From the NCBI RefSeq assembly GCF_031928785.1, contig NZ_JARQAL010000006.1: a stretch of DNA of 64,000 nt, one strand, 5' to 3'. The notes under the pieces were generated by a model. That model had not been told where the DNA came from, made no database searches, and saw nothing but the letters and a program-made list of their open reading frames with translations. Shown in pieces: positions 17,254-26,493 of this stretch (positions within the stretch are counted from its first letter, which is position 1; the number at the start of each line of letters is the position of its first letter). Both the position numbers and the translations under genes were made by a program. This stretch comes from Enterococcus_C asini_A. Its GTDB lineage: Bacteria; Bacillota; Bacilli; Lactobacillales; Enterococcaceae.

Positions 17254-19083
17254 ATGCATCCACGACGTTTTGAACCGGCACCGAAAAATGTGCCTCAATT
17301 AAGTGTTGCTTTTGTTCGTCGCATCGCAAGTTATTTCCGTCCATATCCCTATCGTTTTTTTGCTGTGATTTTCTTGATTTTAGCCAGTGCTGCCTTAGGT
17401 CTTGTGCCACCTTTATTGATGCAAAAAATTGTCGATCAAGCTTTACCTCAACAAAATATGAAACTTCTAGGGGCTTTAGTGGGCTTGTCCATTGGCGCTA
17501 CCGTGTTGTTAAATCTTTTAGGCGTAGCACAAGGCTATCTCAGCACTTGGATTGCCAAACAGATCACATTACGCATGAAAAATCAAATCTACCAAAAACT
17601 AACCCACATGCCTCAAAGTTTCTTTGCCAATTTAAAAGAAGGAGAAGTCTTAACTCGCTTAACCAGTGACGTGGACGGTATCCAACAAGTCTTCCAAACT
17701 AGCGTGGTCAACGCTTTAACCAGCGTGTTTGTTTTAGGCACCAGTTTAGTAGCTCTTTTTAGCCTCAATCCGCTATTGGCCTTAGTTGGCTGTGCTACGA
17801 TTCCATTGTTTATCTTGCCTACGAAAAAAGTCGGCAAACTTCGCTGGCAAATCACTTCCCAAAGCCAGCAACAATTAAGCTCGTTAAACTCCCAAGTCCA
17901 AGAAAGCTTAAGTACCGGGGGCAGTCTTTTGATGAAACTCTTTACCAATGAAACACGAGCTTACGATGAATTTGCCCAAATTAACGAAGACGTCACCCGT
18001 TTGCAAATCAAAGAAAGTTTAGCCGGTCGCTGGTTCCGTATGGCAATGAGTGTCTTTACCACTATTGGCCCCATGTTAGTCTATTTAGTGGGAGGCTTTT
18101 TATTGACACAAGGTCAGATGACCATTGGCGGAATTTTGACGTTTGCGACTTTACTGGGGCGTATGTACAATCCCGTGACTCAACTCTCCAATATCCAAGT
18201 GGACTTTATGCGTTCCTTTGCTTTATTTGATCGGATTTTTGAATACTTGGACTTAGTGCCAGAAACAACCAACGACAGTGATACTACAGATTCCAACACA
18301 GCTGCCATTTCTAAAGGAGCCATTCACTTTGAAGACGTCAGCTTTGCCTATGGGGAAAAAGCAACTTTAAAAAATATCCACTTGGCGATTCCTGCTGGGC
18401 AAACCACAGCCATTGTCGGACCTTCTGGGGCAGGAAAATCCACATTAACTAACCTTTTGCCTCGCTTGTATGCTCCCACTGAAGGGATGATTACCATTGA
18501 CGGTCAAGACATTAGTCAGTTGAATTTAGCGGATTTGCGAAAAGAAATCGGCATGGTCAGCCAAGAAGCGTTCTTGTTTAATGGCACCATTAAAGAAAAC
18601 CTTTTGTACGCCAAAGCCGATGCCACTGAAGAAGAATTAGTAGCAGCCTGCAAAGCGGCCTACATTCACGACTTTATCGCTACCCTTCCTGAAGGTTACG
18701 ACACCCCTGTGGGCAATCGAGGCGTCAAACTGTCTGGGGGAGAAAAACAACGTCTAGCCATTGCCCGGGTGATTTTAAAAGACCCGCGGATTTTGATTTT
18801 AGATGAAGCCACGGCGGCCCTCGATGCCCTTTCTGAACATTATGTCCAAAAAGCCATGGATGATTTAATGGAAGGCCGCACCGCCATTGTCATCGCCCAC
18901 CGCTTGGCTACCATTGCCAAGGCAGACCAAATTGTGGTAATGGAACAAGGCCAAATCGTCGAACAAGGAACCCACAAAGAATTACTTGAAACAAAAGGCT
19001 TATACGACAAACTTTACCGCACTCAGTTTCGCTTAGCCGCTGAAGGTGCCACGCTTTCTCAAATAGAAGAAACTGCCGCTTAG
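17254..19083 (+). CDS. ABC-type multidrug exporter half-transporter (fused membrane and ATPase domains)
   Basis: A 609-aa B-type ABC half-transporter. Six membrane helices occupy residues about 35-320 and the nucleotide-binding domain follows, with Walker A GPSGAGKST (about 389), Q-loop VSQEAFLFNG, signature LSGGEKQRLAIAR (about 494) and Walker B ILILDEATAAL (about 513), then the H-loop IVIAHRLATI. It should work as a homodimer or with a partner; no second half-transporter adjoins. Control by the divergent MarR protein suggests drug or lipid efflux. AAAGGGGG precedes the ATG. Confidence 0.9.
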   Translation: MHPRRFEPAPKNVPQLSVAFVRRIASYFRPYPYRFFAVIFLILASAALGLVPPLLMQKIVDQALPQQNMKLLGALVGLSIGATVLLNLLGVAQGYLSTWIAKQITLRMKNQIYQKLTHMPQSFFANLKEGEVLTRLTSDVDGIQQVFQTSVVNALTSVFVLGTSLVALFSLNPLLALVGCATIPLFILPTKKVGKLRWQITSQSQQQLSSLNSQVQESLSTGGSLLMKLFTNETRAYDEFAQINEDVTRLQIKESLAGRWFRMAMSVFTTIGPMLVYLVGGFLLTQGQMTIGGILTFATLLGRMYNPVTQLSNIQVDFMRSFALFDRIFEYLDLVPETTNDSDTTDSNTAAISKGAIHFEDVSFAYGEKATLKNIHLAIPAGQTTAIVGPSGAGKSTLTNLLPRLYAPTEGMITIDGQDISQLNLADLRKEIGMVSQEAFLFNGTIKENLLYAKADATEEELVAACKAAYIHDFIATLPEGYDTPVGNRGVKLSGGEKQRLAIARVILKDPRILILDEATAALDALSEHYVQKAMDDLMEGRTAIVIAHRLATIAKADQIVVMEQGQIVEQGTHKELLETKGLYDKLYRTQFRLAAEGATLSQIEETAA

Positions 19084-19194
19084 AGAGTTTTTAACGCTCT
19101 AAGCAAACTAAGCTACGAGTCTTTCCTACTGCTATTCCTTTACTTTTGCATTTGGCGATTGCTATAATCGAAAAAAATGAAAGGAAGTTATGAG

Positions 19195-19485
19195 ATGCTA
19201 CTTCTAGGATTGCTTGCTGGACTAGGAACACTCTTCAATTATTTTGCGGTTACTGCAAATTATTACCCACTACTTTTTGCCATTGTCTTACAAGTCATAC
19301 TCTTTTTACTGGCTACCTTTTCCTTAATCCGTTATCAAGGGCGACGTCTGCGACCAAGCTACGACCGAGCCGGATATAGCATTTGGACATTTTCATTTGC
19401 TATCATCCTGTTGTCTTTTATCGGAAATTTGGCCGTATTAGCGGTTTTACTCCTTAATCAGTTTGGCTACCTTTCAGGATTTTAA
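19195..19485 (+). CDS. Small hydrophobic membrane protein, unknown
   Basis: About 96 aa with three likely membrane helices (near residues 1-20, 23-42 and 66-90) and a basic loop RYQGRRLRPSYDRAG between the second and third. I do not recognise it. The frame opens at 19177, but AAAGGAAG is correctly spaced only for the ATG at 19195. It lies 110 nt downstream of the exporter on the same strand and ends at a strong terminator. Possibly co-transcribed with the exporter by readthrough; function unknown. Confidence 0.65.
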   Translation: MLLLGLLAGLGTLFNYFAVTANYYPLLFAIVLQVILFLLATFSLIRYQGRRLRPSYDRAGYSIWTFSFAIILLSFIGNLAVLAVLLLNQFGYLSGF

Positions 19486-19531
19486 AAGACGGTAGTCGCG
19501 AGTTTCTACTGCTTAAAGTGGTCTGCTTACT

Positions 19532-19581
19532 AAAAATACCGTTTTTCCAAGCTTGTATCGCTTGAGAAAACGGTATTTTTT
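19532..19581. terminator. Bidirectional terminator
   Basis: Stem AAAAATACCGTTTTTCCAAGC / GCTTGAGAAAACGGTATTTTT between the small membrane protein gene and the convergent 6-phospho-beta-glucosidase gene. Confidence 0.9.
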
Positions 19582-19597
19582 AGTAAGAAGTTCTTTA

Positions 19598-21058
19598 TTA
19601 ATACGGTAATGTCACTTTTTTTACTAGAGGATCCAAAATTTCTCCATTACTAGCAATCACTCGCTGATACCAGTAAAAAGAGTCTTTTTTCAAGCGTTTA
19701 AAGCTCCCTTTCCCCCAATCATCTAAATCCACATAGATAAAGCCATAACGCTTACTCATTTCCCCCGTAGAAGCACTGATCAAATCAATAGGAGCCCAAC
19801 TCAAATAGCCCAAACACTCCACATAATCTTCCGTCACTGCTTTTTTTACTTGTTCAATGTGCTTAGCTAAGTAGCTCATGCGATACTCGTCATGAATCGA
19901 TCCATCCGCTTCTAGACAGTCCACTGCCCCTAAACCATTTTCAGTAATTAAAATCGGTAACTGGTAACGACGATAGAGATAGTTCATCACATAACGGATG
20001 CCCATTGGATCAATTCCCCATCCCCACTTGGACTGCTCCAAATAAGGATTTTGCACACCACCAAATAAGGATTCTGTTTCTTTTCTTTCAAACTCTGATT
20101 TGCTAACGCTGGATAAGTAATAGTTTAAGCCAATAAAATCTAGTTTACCGTTAGCAAAGGCGGCTTCATCAGCAATTTCTCTTTTTAGTTGAATATTCCA
20201 AGTTTCGTATTCCTTTATTTTATACTTAGGAAAATTCCCAAAACACATCGCATCACTTTGATAATAATCACGATCATTTTCTAAAAAAGCTTTTAAAATA
20301 TTTTCAGGACGACAATCGTAGGCATAGATTGGATTGAAACCAAAGACACAACCAATCCGATTTTTGGGATTCAACTCATGGCCTAGAGCAACAGCTTTCA
20401 CACTGGCTAACGTCATATTATAACCAATTTGTGCCAACTCTTGGACAGGTAACGCCATATCACTGTACTTCACACCAGCAATCATATAGGTAAAAATGTC
20501 TGACTGCTCACTTTTAGGATCCAGATGATTCATTTCATTAAAAGTGACCCAATAATGGACTTTTCCATTAAAAAATCTCATCACCGTTTCACAATAATGC
20601 AGATACAAATCAATCACTCGGCGATTGCCCCAAGCACCATAGTGGTCCACTAAATACTTAGGCATTTCAAAGTGATACAACGTCACAATAGGCTCAATCC
20701 CATTGGCTAACAAGGTATCAATCACTTTTTCATAAAAAGCTAATCCCTTTCGATTGGGTACTTCTTCATCTCCATTAGGAAAAATTCGGGCCCAATCGAT
20801 GGAAAGACGCAAGGCCGTAAAACCCATTTCTTTAAAGAGTTGGATGTCTGTTTCATATTGATTATAAAAATCGATGCCTTCATGGGATGGATAGTTTAAT
20901 TCAGGCTGAATTTCTGAGGTAATTTGTCGCTCGCAATCGCGACTGCCTTTGGTCACCAGGTCCATAATTCCCGGGCCTTTATTGCCTACTTGCCAGCTAC
21001 CTTCACATTGATGGGCGGCAATACTGCCGCCCCATAAAAAATCACTTGCTAATTCCAT
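19598..21058 (-). CDS. 6-phospho-beta-glucosidase, GH1 family
   Basis: A 486-aa GH1 enzyme. Start motif FLWGGSIAAHQCEG, acid/base Glu175 in TFNEMN and nucleophile Glu373 in ITENGLGAVD are present. The phosphate-binding loop has the Ser/Lys/Tyr set in SASTGEMSKRYGFIYVD, marking it as specific for 6-phosphorylated beta-glucosides. It is the last gene of the PTS operon 26130-19598, and AAGGAG precedes its ATG. It hydrolyses the phosphorylated disaccharide imported by the EII complex encoded upstream. Exact sugar (cellobiose, gentiobiose or aryl glucoside) is not resolved. Confidence 0.92.
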   Translation of the reverse strand: MELASDFLWGGSIAAHQCEGSWQVGNKGPGIMDLVTKGSRDCERQITSEIQPELNYPSHEGIDFYNQYETDIQLFKEMGFTALRLSIDWARIFPNGDEEVPNRKGLAFYEKVIDTLLANGIEPIVTLYHFEMPKYLVDHYGAWGNRRVIDLYLHYCETVMRFFNGKVHYWVTFNEMNHLDPKSEQSDIFTYMIAGVKYSDMALPVQELAQIGYNMTLASVKAVALGHELNPKNRIGCVFGFNPIYAYDCRPENILKAFLENDRDYYQSDAMCFGNFPKYKIKEYETWNIQLKREIADEAAFANGKLDFIGLNYYLSSVSKSEFERKETESLFGGVQNPYLEQSKWGWGIDPMGIRYVMNYLYRRYQLPILITENGLGAVDCLEADGSIHDEYRMSYLAKHIEQVKKAVTEDYVECLGYLSWAPIDLISASTGEMSKRYGFIYVDLDDWGKGSFKRLKKDSFYWYQRVIASNGEILDPLVKKVTLPY

Positions 21059-21069
21059 AGCATTACTCC

Positions 21070-22155
21070 TTAACTGGTTTTAACTGTTTCCAAAGAGCTA
21101 GCCACCCCGCTATCCAAGTAATACTCTCGTAGTCGAGTCAGTTCTTCAGAAGTCATTTTCATAACTTTTTCCAAATATTGCTCTGGATTGTCTGCTAGTT
21201 TTCTCATCTCTTCAAAAGCCGCATCAATGTATAGTTTTTTGGTTTGCATCAATCCGGATAAGTAAGTTAATACTTGAGGATTATCCGTGTATTGACGGTA
21301 TTCCGCCATGCGTTTTTCATTCCGGGTGGCCATCATTTCTTTGGTCAACATATAGTCTTCGTAAATGGCGGACTCTTCTACTCCGAGACAAAGAAGAATC
21401 AAAATTGCCGCAAAACCAGCCCGATCCTTCCCTCCTTTACAATGTTCTAGTAAAGGTGTCTTTTCTCCTGACAATAGCAATTCCAAATACTCCCGGTAGC
21501 GCTGATTGGCAATTTTAGTCGCAACCAGTTCTCTCATTTGCTCCGCCATTTCTTCCAAACGACTGGCAAAATACTCTTCTCCTTCCGGGGTTTTGGCAAT
21601 GGCAACTAATTTGTGGATTTTCTCTTGGTCATCCACTAAATTTCCTGTAGCCAAAGCAGCAATATCCGCATTAGGATTCAAATAATAGTGGGTAACCCCT
21701 GGAATCCTTTGATCTGGGGCTGCTTCGATTTCCGTATATGAACGAAAATCAACAATCGACTTCAATCCGATGACTTCTTCCAGATAGCGAACATCTTTTG
21801 CCGTTAAATTATTCAAGGCATCGGAGCGATATAAAAGCCCCCACTTTGTATAGCGGCCATCTTTTGTGGGATAGCCCCCCAAATCGCGACAGTTAAAAGT
21901 CCCTTCTAGCGGCAATACCCGCTGAGCGATAAGCTTTTGTTTGTCGCCAAATTGGTAAAGATAGAAATAGCGCTGTTCAGCAAAGTCTTCAGGCGGTAAA
22001 AAGGATAAATTTTCTTTCGCAAACGTTCCTAGATAGACTTTGTTGGCCAGTGACATATCTGGTGTTGTTCCTTGGTAAACAGCCACTTGCATACCAGAGG
22101 GAATCTCTTCATCTTGAATGGTAACATACCCATTTTTAAGCAATAAATTTGCCAT
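21070..22155 (-). CDS. Tyrosine-phosphatase-like protein (PF13350 type) in a PTS operon
   Basis: A 361-aa protein. Residues 1-80 form a beta-rich N-terminal domain. The phosphatase domain starts at FNCRDLGGYPTKDGRYTKWGLLYRSDAL and VDFRSYTEIEAAPD, and the catalytic P-loop is HCKGGKDRAG with Cys239 and Arg245. Proteins of this family dephosphorylate phosphotyrosine or phosphoinositides (LipA of Listeria is one). There is no signal peptide, so it is cytoplasmic. It sits 12 nt from the GH1 gene and 13 nt from the EIIC gene, so it is clearly in the operon. Its substrate might be a phosphorylated operon protein or a sugar phosphate; this is inference. Confidence 0.85.
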   Translation of the reverse strand: MANLLLKNGYVTIQDEEIPSGMQVAVYQGTTPDMSLANKVYLGTFAKENLSFLPPEDFAEQRYFYLYQFGDKQKLIAQRVLPLEGTFNCRDLGGYPTKDGRYTKWGLLYRSDALNNLTAKDVRYLEEVIGLKSIVDFRSYTEIEAAPDQRIPGVTHYYLNPNADIAALATGNLVDDQEKIHKLVAIAKTPEGEEYFASRLEEMAEQMRELVATKIANQRYREYLELLLSGEKTPLLEHCKGGKDRAGFAAILILLCLGVEESAIYEDYMLTKEMMATRNEKRMAEYRQYTDNPQVLTYLSGLMQTKKLYIDAAFEEMRKLADNPEQYLEKVMKMTSEELTRLREYYLDSGVASSLETVKTS

Positions 22156-22167
22156 AATTTTTCTCCT

Positions 22168-23523
22168 TTATTCCACTTCTTTAGAAACTTGATTGGCTAC
22201 AGGAGCTGCTTCTTGCAGTACTGGTTCCGAGGCAGCTTTTTTGATAGCCGGTGTTTCTTGTGGTGCTTCTTCGGCCAATTTTTGTTTATCTAATAGACGT
22301 AAAAACGGTACATATAGTGCAATTACTGATAAAAACTGAACAATTTGGACCATAATACCCGCAAAGCCTCCAGCGATAAAGCCACTGATAAATGGTGGCA
22401 TGGACCAAGGCAAATCTACGGCGACCCGTGGCAAGAAGCCAATTACCGTCGCAAAGTAAGCAATGGAAATACACACTACAGGAGCTAGAGCCATCGGCAA
22501 GAAAATCAGCGGTTGGAAGACCATGGGAATCCCAAATTTCATCGGTTCACTAATGCCGAAGAAACTTGGAATAATGGAGACTTTCCCCACAGCTTTTAGT
22601 TGTTTACTGCGAACTAGGAAAATCAAGAGACAAGCCAGTGCCAAGTGACGAGGGCCTTTGTAAATATTCAAAAAGTAAGAGTTCAAAATAAAAGGTAGAC
22701 TTTCGCCACTAGCCAAAGCTTGGGTGTTGGCAATAGCTAAAGGCATGTACAATGTTGCGGTAATTGCAGAGGTCACGTTACTACCGTGAATGCCGAACCA
22801 CCAGAAGACTTCCCCTAAGAAGCAAATCACCAGCATAGTTGCCAAAGAACTACTAGCTCCTTCTAGCGGTTGTTGCAAGACTGTATAGATAAAGGAATGG
22901 ATATCCCCATAGCTAGTGAAAGAAAATGCCACGTTGATGCCGATAAAAGAAATCGCTACCACAATAAAAGAAATCAAAGACTCGAAAGATGAAGAAATCA
23001 CCGGGGGAACCGCCGCTGGCATTTTGATCTTAACGCCTTTTTGCAATAACAAAACATAAAGACGAGTCGCCACAATAGCGGAAATCATCCCCACAAACAT
23101 TCCCCGGGAACCTAAATAGGTCAAAGTAAAAGCTTTCACACTTGAACCTTCCACATCAAAAAGGGTAATCGGAGTAACAATGAAGAATGCCAATAAAGAA
23201 ATGGCAATGGCATTAATTTGACTTTGTTTAAAATTGCGGGCCAATTCCGACGATAAGGCAGCCACTAAGTAAATGGAAATCAAGCCATTGGTCATGGTAT
23301 CCCCTAATGATAAGAAGGGTGCAATGCCGTGATCACTTAAAAATTGGGTATAGCCATCAATGGGAATACTGGCAATCAAAGTCAAAATCGAGCCCACAAT
23401 GGTGATTGGCAACAGACGAGCCATCCCATTGGCAATGGTTTTTACATAAACATTATTGGAAAAGGCGGTCACGCCGCGATTTAATTTTGGTGCTATTTTG
23501 TGGGTAACAGTGGTAAAGTTCAT
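22168..23523 (-). CDS. PTS EIIC permease, lactose/cellobiose family
   Basis: A 451-aa membrane transporter with about ten hydrophobic segments. Family features include VYVKTIANGMARLLPITIVGSI, GIHGSNVTSAI, and the substrate-site segment SFFGISEPMKFGIPMVF. The last 30 residues are a Pro/Ala/Glu-rich tail. It overlaps the EIIB gene by 4 bp. With EIIB and EIIA encoded upstream it imports and phosphorylates a beta-glucoside, matching the GH1 enzyme downstream. Confidence 0.93.
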   Translation of the reverse strand: MNFTTVTHKIAPKLNRGVTAFSNNVYVKTIANGMARLLPITIVGSILTLIASIPIDGYTQFLSDHGIAPFLSLGDTMTNGLISIYLVAALSSELARNFKQSQINAIAISLLAFFIVTPITLFDVEGSSVKAFTLTYLGSRGMFVGMISAIVATRLYVLLLQKGVKIKMPAAVPPVISSSFESLISFIVVAISFIGINVAFSFTSYGDIHSFIYTVLQQPLEGASSSLATMLVICFLGEVFWWFGIHGSNVTSAITATLYMPLAIANTQALASGESLPFILNSYFLNIYKGPRHLALACLLIFLVRSKQLKAVGKVSIIPSFFGISEPMKFGIPMVFQPLIFLPMALAPVVCISIAYFATVIGFLPRVAVDLPWSMPPFISGFIAGGFAGIMVQIVQFLSVIALYVPFLRLLDKQKLAEEAPQETPAIKKAASEPVLQEAAPVANQVSKEVE

Positions 23524-23831
23524 GATACTCCCTCCATTTCGCTGATTTTTTCTAAGGCAAAGCGTAAAACGTTTTCTCCATTCATGGTGCCATAATCAAA
23601 GGAATCAATCACCGCCACCGGAATATTGGTGACTTCCTTAATATCACTTAAACGATGGGCGATTTGCGGCCCTAAAAGAATCACTTCTACATCCAAATGT
23701 TCTTCAATGTCTGAATCCGCCACAGCATTAATCTCCGCAGGAATACCTAGGCTTGTGGCTGCTTCTTGCATTTTGGCTACCAGCATACTAGTAGAAAAAC
23801 CCCCGGCACACGCTAACAAAATCTTTTTCAT
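23520..23831 (-). CDS. PTS EIIB, lactose/cellobiose family
   Basis: A 103-aa cytoplasmic phosphocarrier. The phosphocysteine is Cys8 in LLACAGGFSTSML, the P-loop typical of EIIB-cel. It overlaps EIIA upstream and EIIC downstream by 4 bp each, so translation is coupled. It passes phosphate from EIIA to the sugar during transport. Confidence 0.94.
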   Translation of the reverse strand: MKKILLACAGGFSTSMLVAKMQEAATSLGIPAEINAVADSDIEEHLDVEVILLGPQIAHRLSDIKEVTNIPVAVIDSFDYGTMNGENVLRFALEKISEMEGVS

Positions 23832-24163
23832 ACTCTCGTTCCTCCTTCTAATTTTTGCAATCGCGCTTCTAAAGCACGAGTATTCAAAATTACTTCACCG
23901 GCTACATCGCGAATGGCCATAGCCGTCATTAAATGATCCTGGGCATGAACCAACAATAAAGAGACTTCCTGTTTATTTCCCCGCACTTCTTCTTGAATCA
24001 AATGGGTCTGACTCTTATGGGCTTGATTGACCTCCTCTTTAGCGCTCTCTAGTAAGGTTTCTGCCTGATCTAAATTTCCCAGACGATTTTCCCTTAAAGC
24101 TAAGAGACTCTTGCTACGAGCATTGCCTGCATGTAAGATAATTTGCATAATCACTTCTTCCAT
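23828..24163 (-). CDS. PTS EIIA, lactose/cellobiose family
   Basis: A 111-aa helical phosphocarrier; the active-site segment is LLVHAQDHLMTAM (His73/His77 region), and HAGNARSKSLLAL near residue 11 is also conserved. An upstream in-frame codon at 24244 extends the frame, but GTGGAGG sits before the ATG at 24163 and the homologous domain begins there. The shortened start leaves a 44-nt gap to the regulator gene rather than an overlap. First structural gene of the operon. Confidence 0.92.
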   Translation of the reverse strand: MEEVIMQIILHAGNARSKSLLALRENRLGNLDQAETLLESAKEEVNQAHKSQTHLIQEEVRGNKQEVSLLLVHAQDHLMTAMAIRDVAGEVILNTRALEARLQKLEGGTRV

Positions 24164-24207
24164 TTTTATCCTCCACTCTTTTATAGCGCTTTCATTTAAT
24201 TCTTTAT

Positions 24208-26130
24208 TTACTCTTTTTGTTGGACTTGGGCTAGATAGTGACAAAACTCGCCATAACTGCGGCTCTTGCTTAAATTTTGAACTAATTCCGGCCGCTCCAT
24301 CACTTTGATTAACAACTCACTGATTTCTCGATGTAAGAAAAACTGTTTGGCTTTCACGTTGATCATAAAGATGGATTTGACGATTTTTCCTTCATAAATC
24401 AAAGGATTTGGCAGCACAATAACCGCCATACTATTTTGCTGGGCATCCTGACGCATACTGTGAGGTCCAGCGACTCCATTGTCATATACTGTACTAAAGC
24501 GTTGTTCCCGATTTAGCAGAGATTCCGGAAAATCTTCATTAGCAAATCCCAAGTTCACCATTTTTCTAGCATACTTGGCTAAGATGGTTAAATAGTCTTG
24601 TTCTTGTTCTTCTACGAAAAATAATTCTTCACAAAATAAATGTTGTAAGGGAATCGTTTTTTGATAGCTGTGACTTAAGTGCATCCCCAAAATATTTTTT
24701 AACTTTTGTAACTCTCCCTCATTAGGATTTTCCGAAAGAGTAAAAACCGGAACATCTGTAGCCACTTTCACCGGAATAGTACTTAAAACTAAATCTGACT
24801 TGGAAATAGTTTCTGGCAAACTACTAACTGCGCTCACTTGAATTTCTGCTTGAGGAAAGTGGTTTTCTAAACGAGCTTTCATCAGCAGTGAGTTGCTGCG
24901 CATTCCTTCCGTAACAAGCAAAATCTGCCGAATCTCTCTGATTTTTTGCTGATACTCCCGTTCTTGATGAGCTGCAAAATGTAAAGCCAAGTAACCAATC
25001 TCATCTCGGGAAAGTTGAAATTTGCTTAATTCTTCATGGTAATCAATAAACTGCAAACTGATCAAAAATGAATTGGAATACTGCACTGAAATTGAAGTAA
25101 TCAGTGAATTCTTCAGCTCCAAACCAAAAGACGTCCGTAACATTAAAGGATAGATATGGAGTAACAAGCACTCCTTTAGCAACTGATCATTGCTATAATT
25201 TGTGCCATGTTCTTGATCAATTCGAGCTAAGGCCGTAGCAATCATTTTTTTCATAGCTACTTGCCGTACTTCCGGCACTTCTACGCTAGTCGCTTTGCTA
25301 AAAATCTGGGAAGCCAAGAGATGGACTTCTTGTGGATCAAAAGCTAACTCAAATAGTTCTCCTAAAAAAACTAGTAAGTCTTGGGCCATTAAATATTTTT
25401 TTGATCCAATTAATTCTTGCGCCACAGTAACTTCTGCGATTTCATTACCATGGGATACTCGAAAGACTAAAATCTGTAAATGAAGCATCATGGATTCGAT
25501 TCCAGTACGATTCATTTCGATTCTGTGATAGGCTAACAACCTCTTAAATTCCTCTTCCACTTGTTTAAATTGCTTTGCCAAAGTTTGCACAAAGGCAAAA
25601 TATTCCGTAGTATCCTCTTCTTTTTGATTAATCTTTAAGGCAACTTCTGAAAATAACTTCCGAATCGCCAGCTCTTTTCCTTTTAGATGTAAGCCAAAAT
25701 GTGGCTTAGAAATTAAGCTAATATGATTATCTTGCAAAATTCTTTTGACCACTTTTAAGTCACTGATTACTGTGGAGCGACTGACATCCAAAATATCAGC
25801 AATTTGTTGGATAGAAATGTAGCCTTTGTTTTGCAATAAAAGATACAAAATCAATCGCTGACGGTAATCTTTGTCACTAGCAGAGTATGGATTGACTTGA
25901 TTGAGACTCTCTTGATAAGATAGAAAACTTTCACGATTATGAATAATTAAATGATAGCCTTGCTTGGTGATTGTTTTGATTTCAAATCCTTTCGTCTCTC
26001 CTTCATCTCGCAAACCTTTAATGACTTCACGAATTTTTCTCTCAGAAAACTTTAACCTTTCTTTTAATTCATCAATAGATAATGTCTGGTGTTCATTCAA
26101 CAGGGCGACGACTTGGCCAAAGTCTGTCAT
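24208..26130 (-). CDS. PRD-containing PTS-controlled activator (LicR/MtlR type)
   Basis: A 640-aa regulator with an N-terminal HTH (about 15-60), a second Mga-like HTH (about 95-150, GYISIQQIADILDVSRSTVISDL), and two PRD domains (about 190-400). Then comes an EIIB-like domain (ILLVTEGMRSNSLLMKARL) and an EIIA-fructose-like domain with the PHSM histidine (about 555). Such proteins activate their operon when phosphorylated by HPr and dephosphorylated by the cognate EIIB. It is the first gene of the operon it should control. GGAGGG precedes the ATG. Confidence 0.9.
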   Translation of the reverse strand: MTDFGQVVALLNEHQTLSIDELKERLKFSERKIREVIKGLRDEGETKGFEIKTITKQGYHLIIHNRESFLSYQESLNQVNPYSASDKDYRQRLILYLLLQNKGYISIQQIADILDVSRSTVISDLKVVKRILQDNHISLISKPHFGLHLKGKELAIRKLFSEVALKINQKEEDTTEYFAFVQTLAKQFKQVEEEFKRLLAYHRIEMNRTGIESMMLHLQILVFRVSHGNEIAEVTVAQELIGSKKYLMAQDLLVFLGELFELAFDPQEVHLLASQIFSKATSVEVPEVRQVAMKKMIATALARIDQEHGTNYSNDQLLKECLLLHIYPLMLRTSFGLELKNSLITSISVQYSNSFLISLQFIDYHEELSKFQLSRDEIGYLALHFAAHQEREYQQKIREIRQILLVTEGMRSNSLLMKARLENHFPQAEIQVSAVSSLPETISKSDLVLSTIPVKVATDVPVFTLSENPNEGELQKLKNILGMHLSHSYQKTIPLQHLFCEELFFVEEQEQDYLTILAKYARKMVNLGFANEDFPESLLNREQRFSTVYDNGVAGPHSMRQDAQQNSMAVIVLPNPLIYEGKIVKSIFMINVKAKQFFLHREISELLIKVMERPELVQNLSKSRSYGEFCHYLAQVQQKE

Positions 26131-26190
26131 TTAATATCCCTCCTCACTCTTTCCATATACTCATTTTCACATAATTTTTTCCAAAATAAA

Positions 26191-26219
26191 AGTATAAATA
26201 TTGCAAAAATCTTATGCAA
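26191..26219 (-). promoter_or_regulatory. Sigma-A promoter of the LicR-type/PTS operon
   Basis: On the minus strand TTGCAT, 17-nt spacer, TATACT, giving a leader of about 55 nt. The intergenic region 26131-26493 holds this, the promoter listed next, and an AT-rich inverted repeat (ATTGTTTTTT...AAAAAACAACAAT); no gene is seen in it. Confidence 0.65.
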
Positions 26220-26434
26220 AAGGACATTTAATATGAAAACGTGATTAGGACGCTTTAATTATTCTTGTTATTGTTTTTTCCGCGATTTTCAAAATAAAAA
26301 AACAACAATCATTCTATTGATTTTAGAAAAATCGTTATCTTTACACTAAGAAAAATATTTTTTTTAACAGTTTTCTTCCTATGTTATTCCCATTTTTCTT
26401 TGTCTTTTCTGTTGATGAAGCGGACCGATTTTCC

Positions 26435-26463
26435 TTGAAGCACCGGTAAGAATGGCATATGAT
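26435..26463 (+). promoter_or_regulatory. Sigma-A promoter of the nfeD-like/flotillin pair
   Basis: TTGAAG (26435-26440), 17-nt spacer, TATGAT (26458-26463); predicted start about 24 nt before the ATG at 26494. Confidence 0.65.
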
Positions 26464-26493
26464 GGGGGTAGCTTAAGAAGGCGGTGAAAAGAG

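Noticed and set aside
26222..26245. Candidate cre upstream of the LicR-type operon (ATGAAAACGTGATTA)
   Set aside because: Two mismatches to the degenerate consensus, including the conserved C, and it is far upstream of the promoter.
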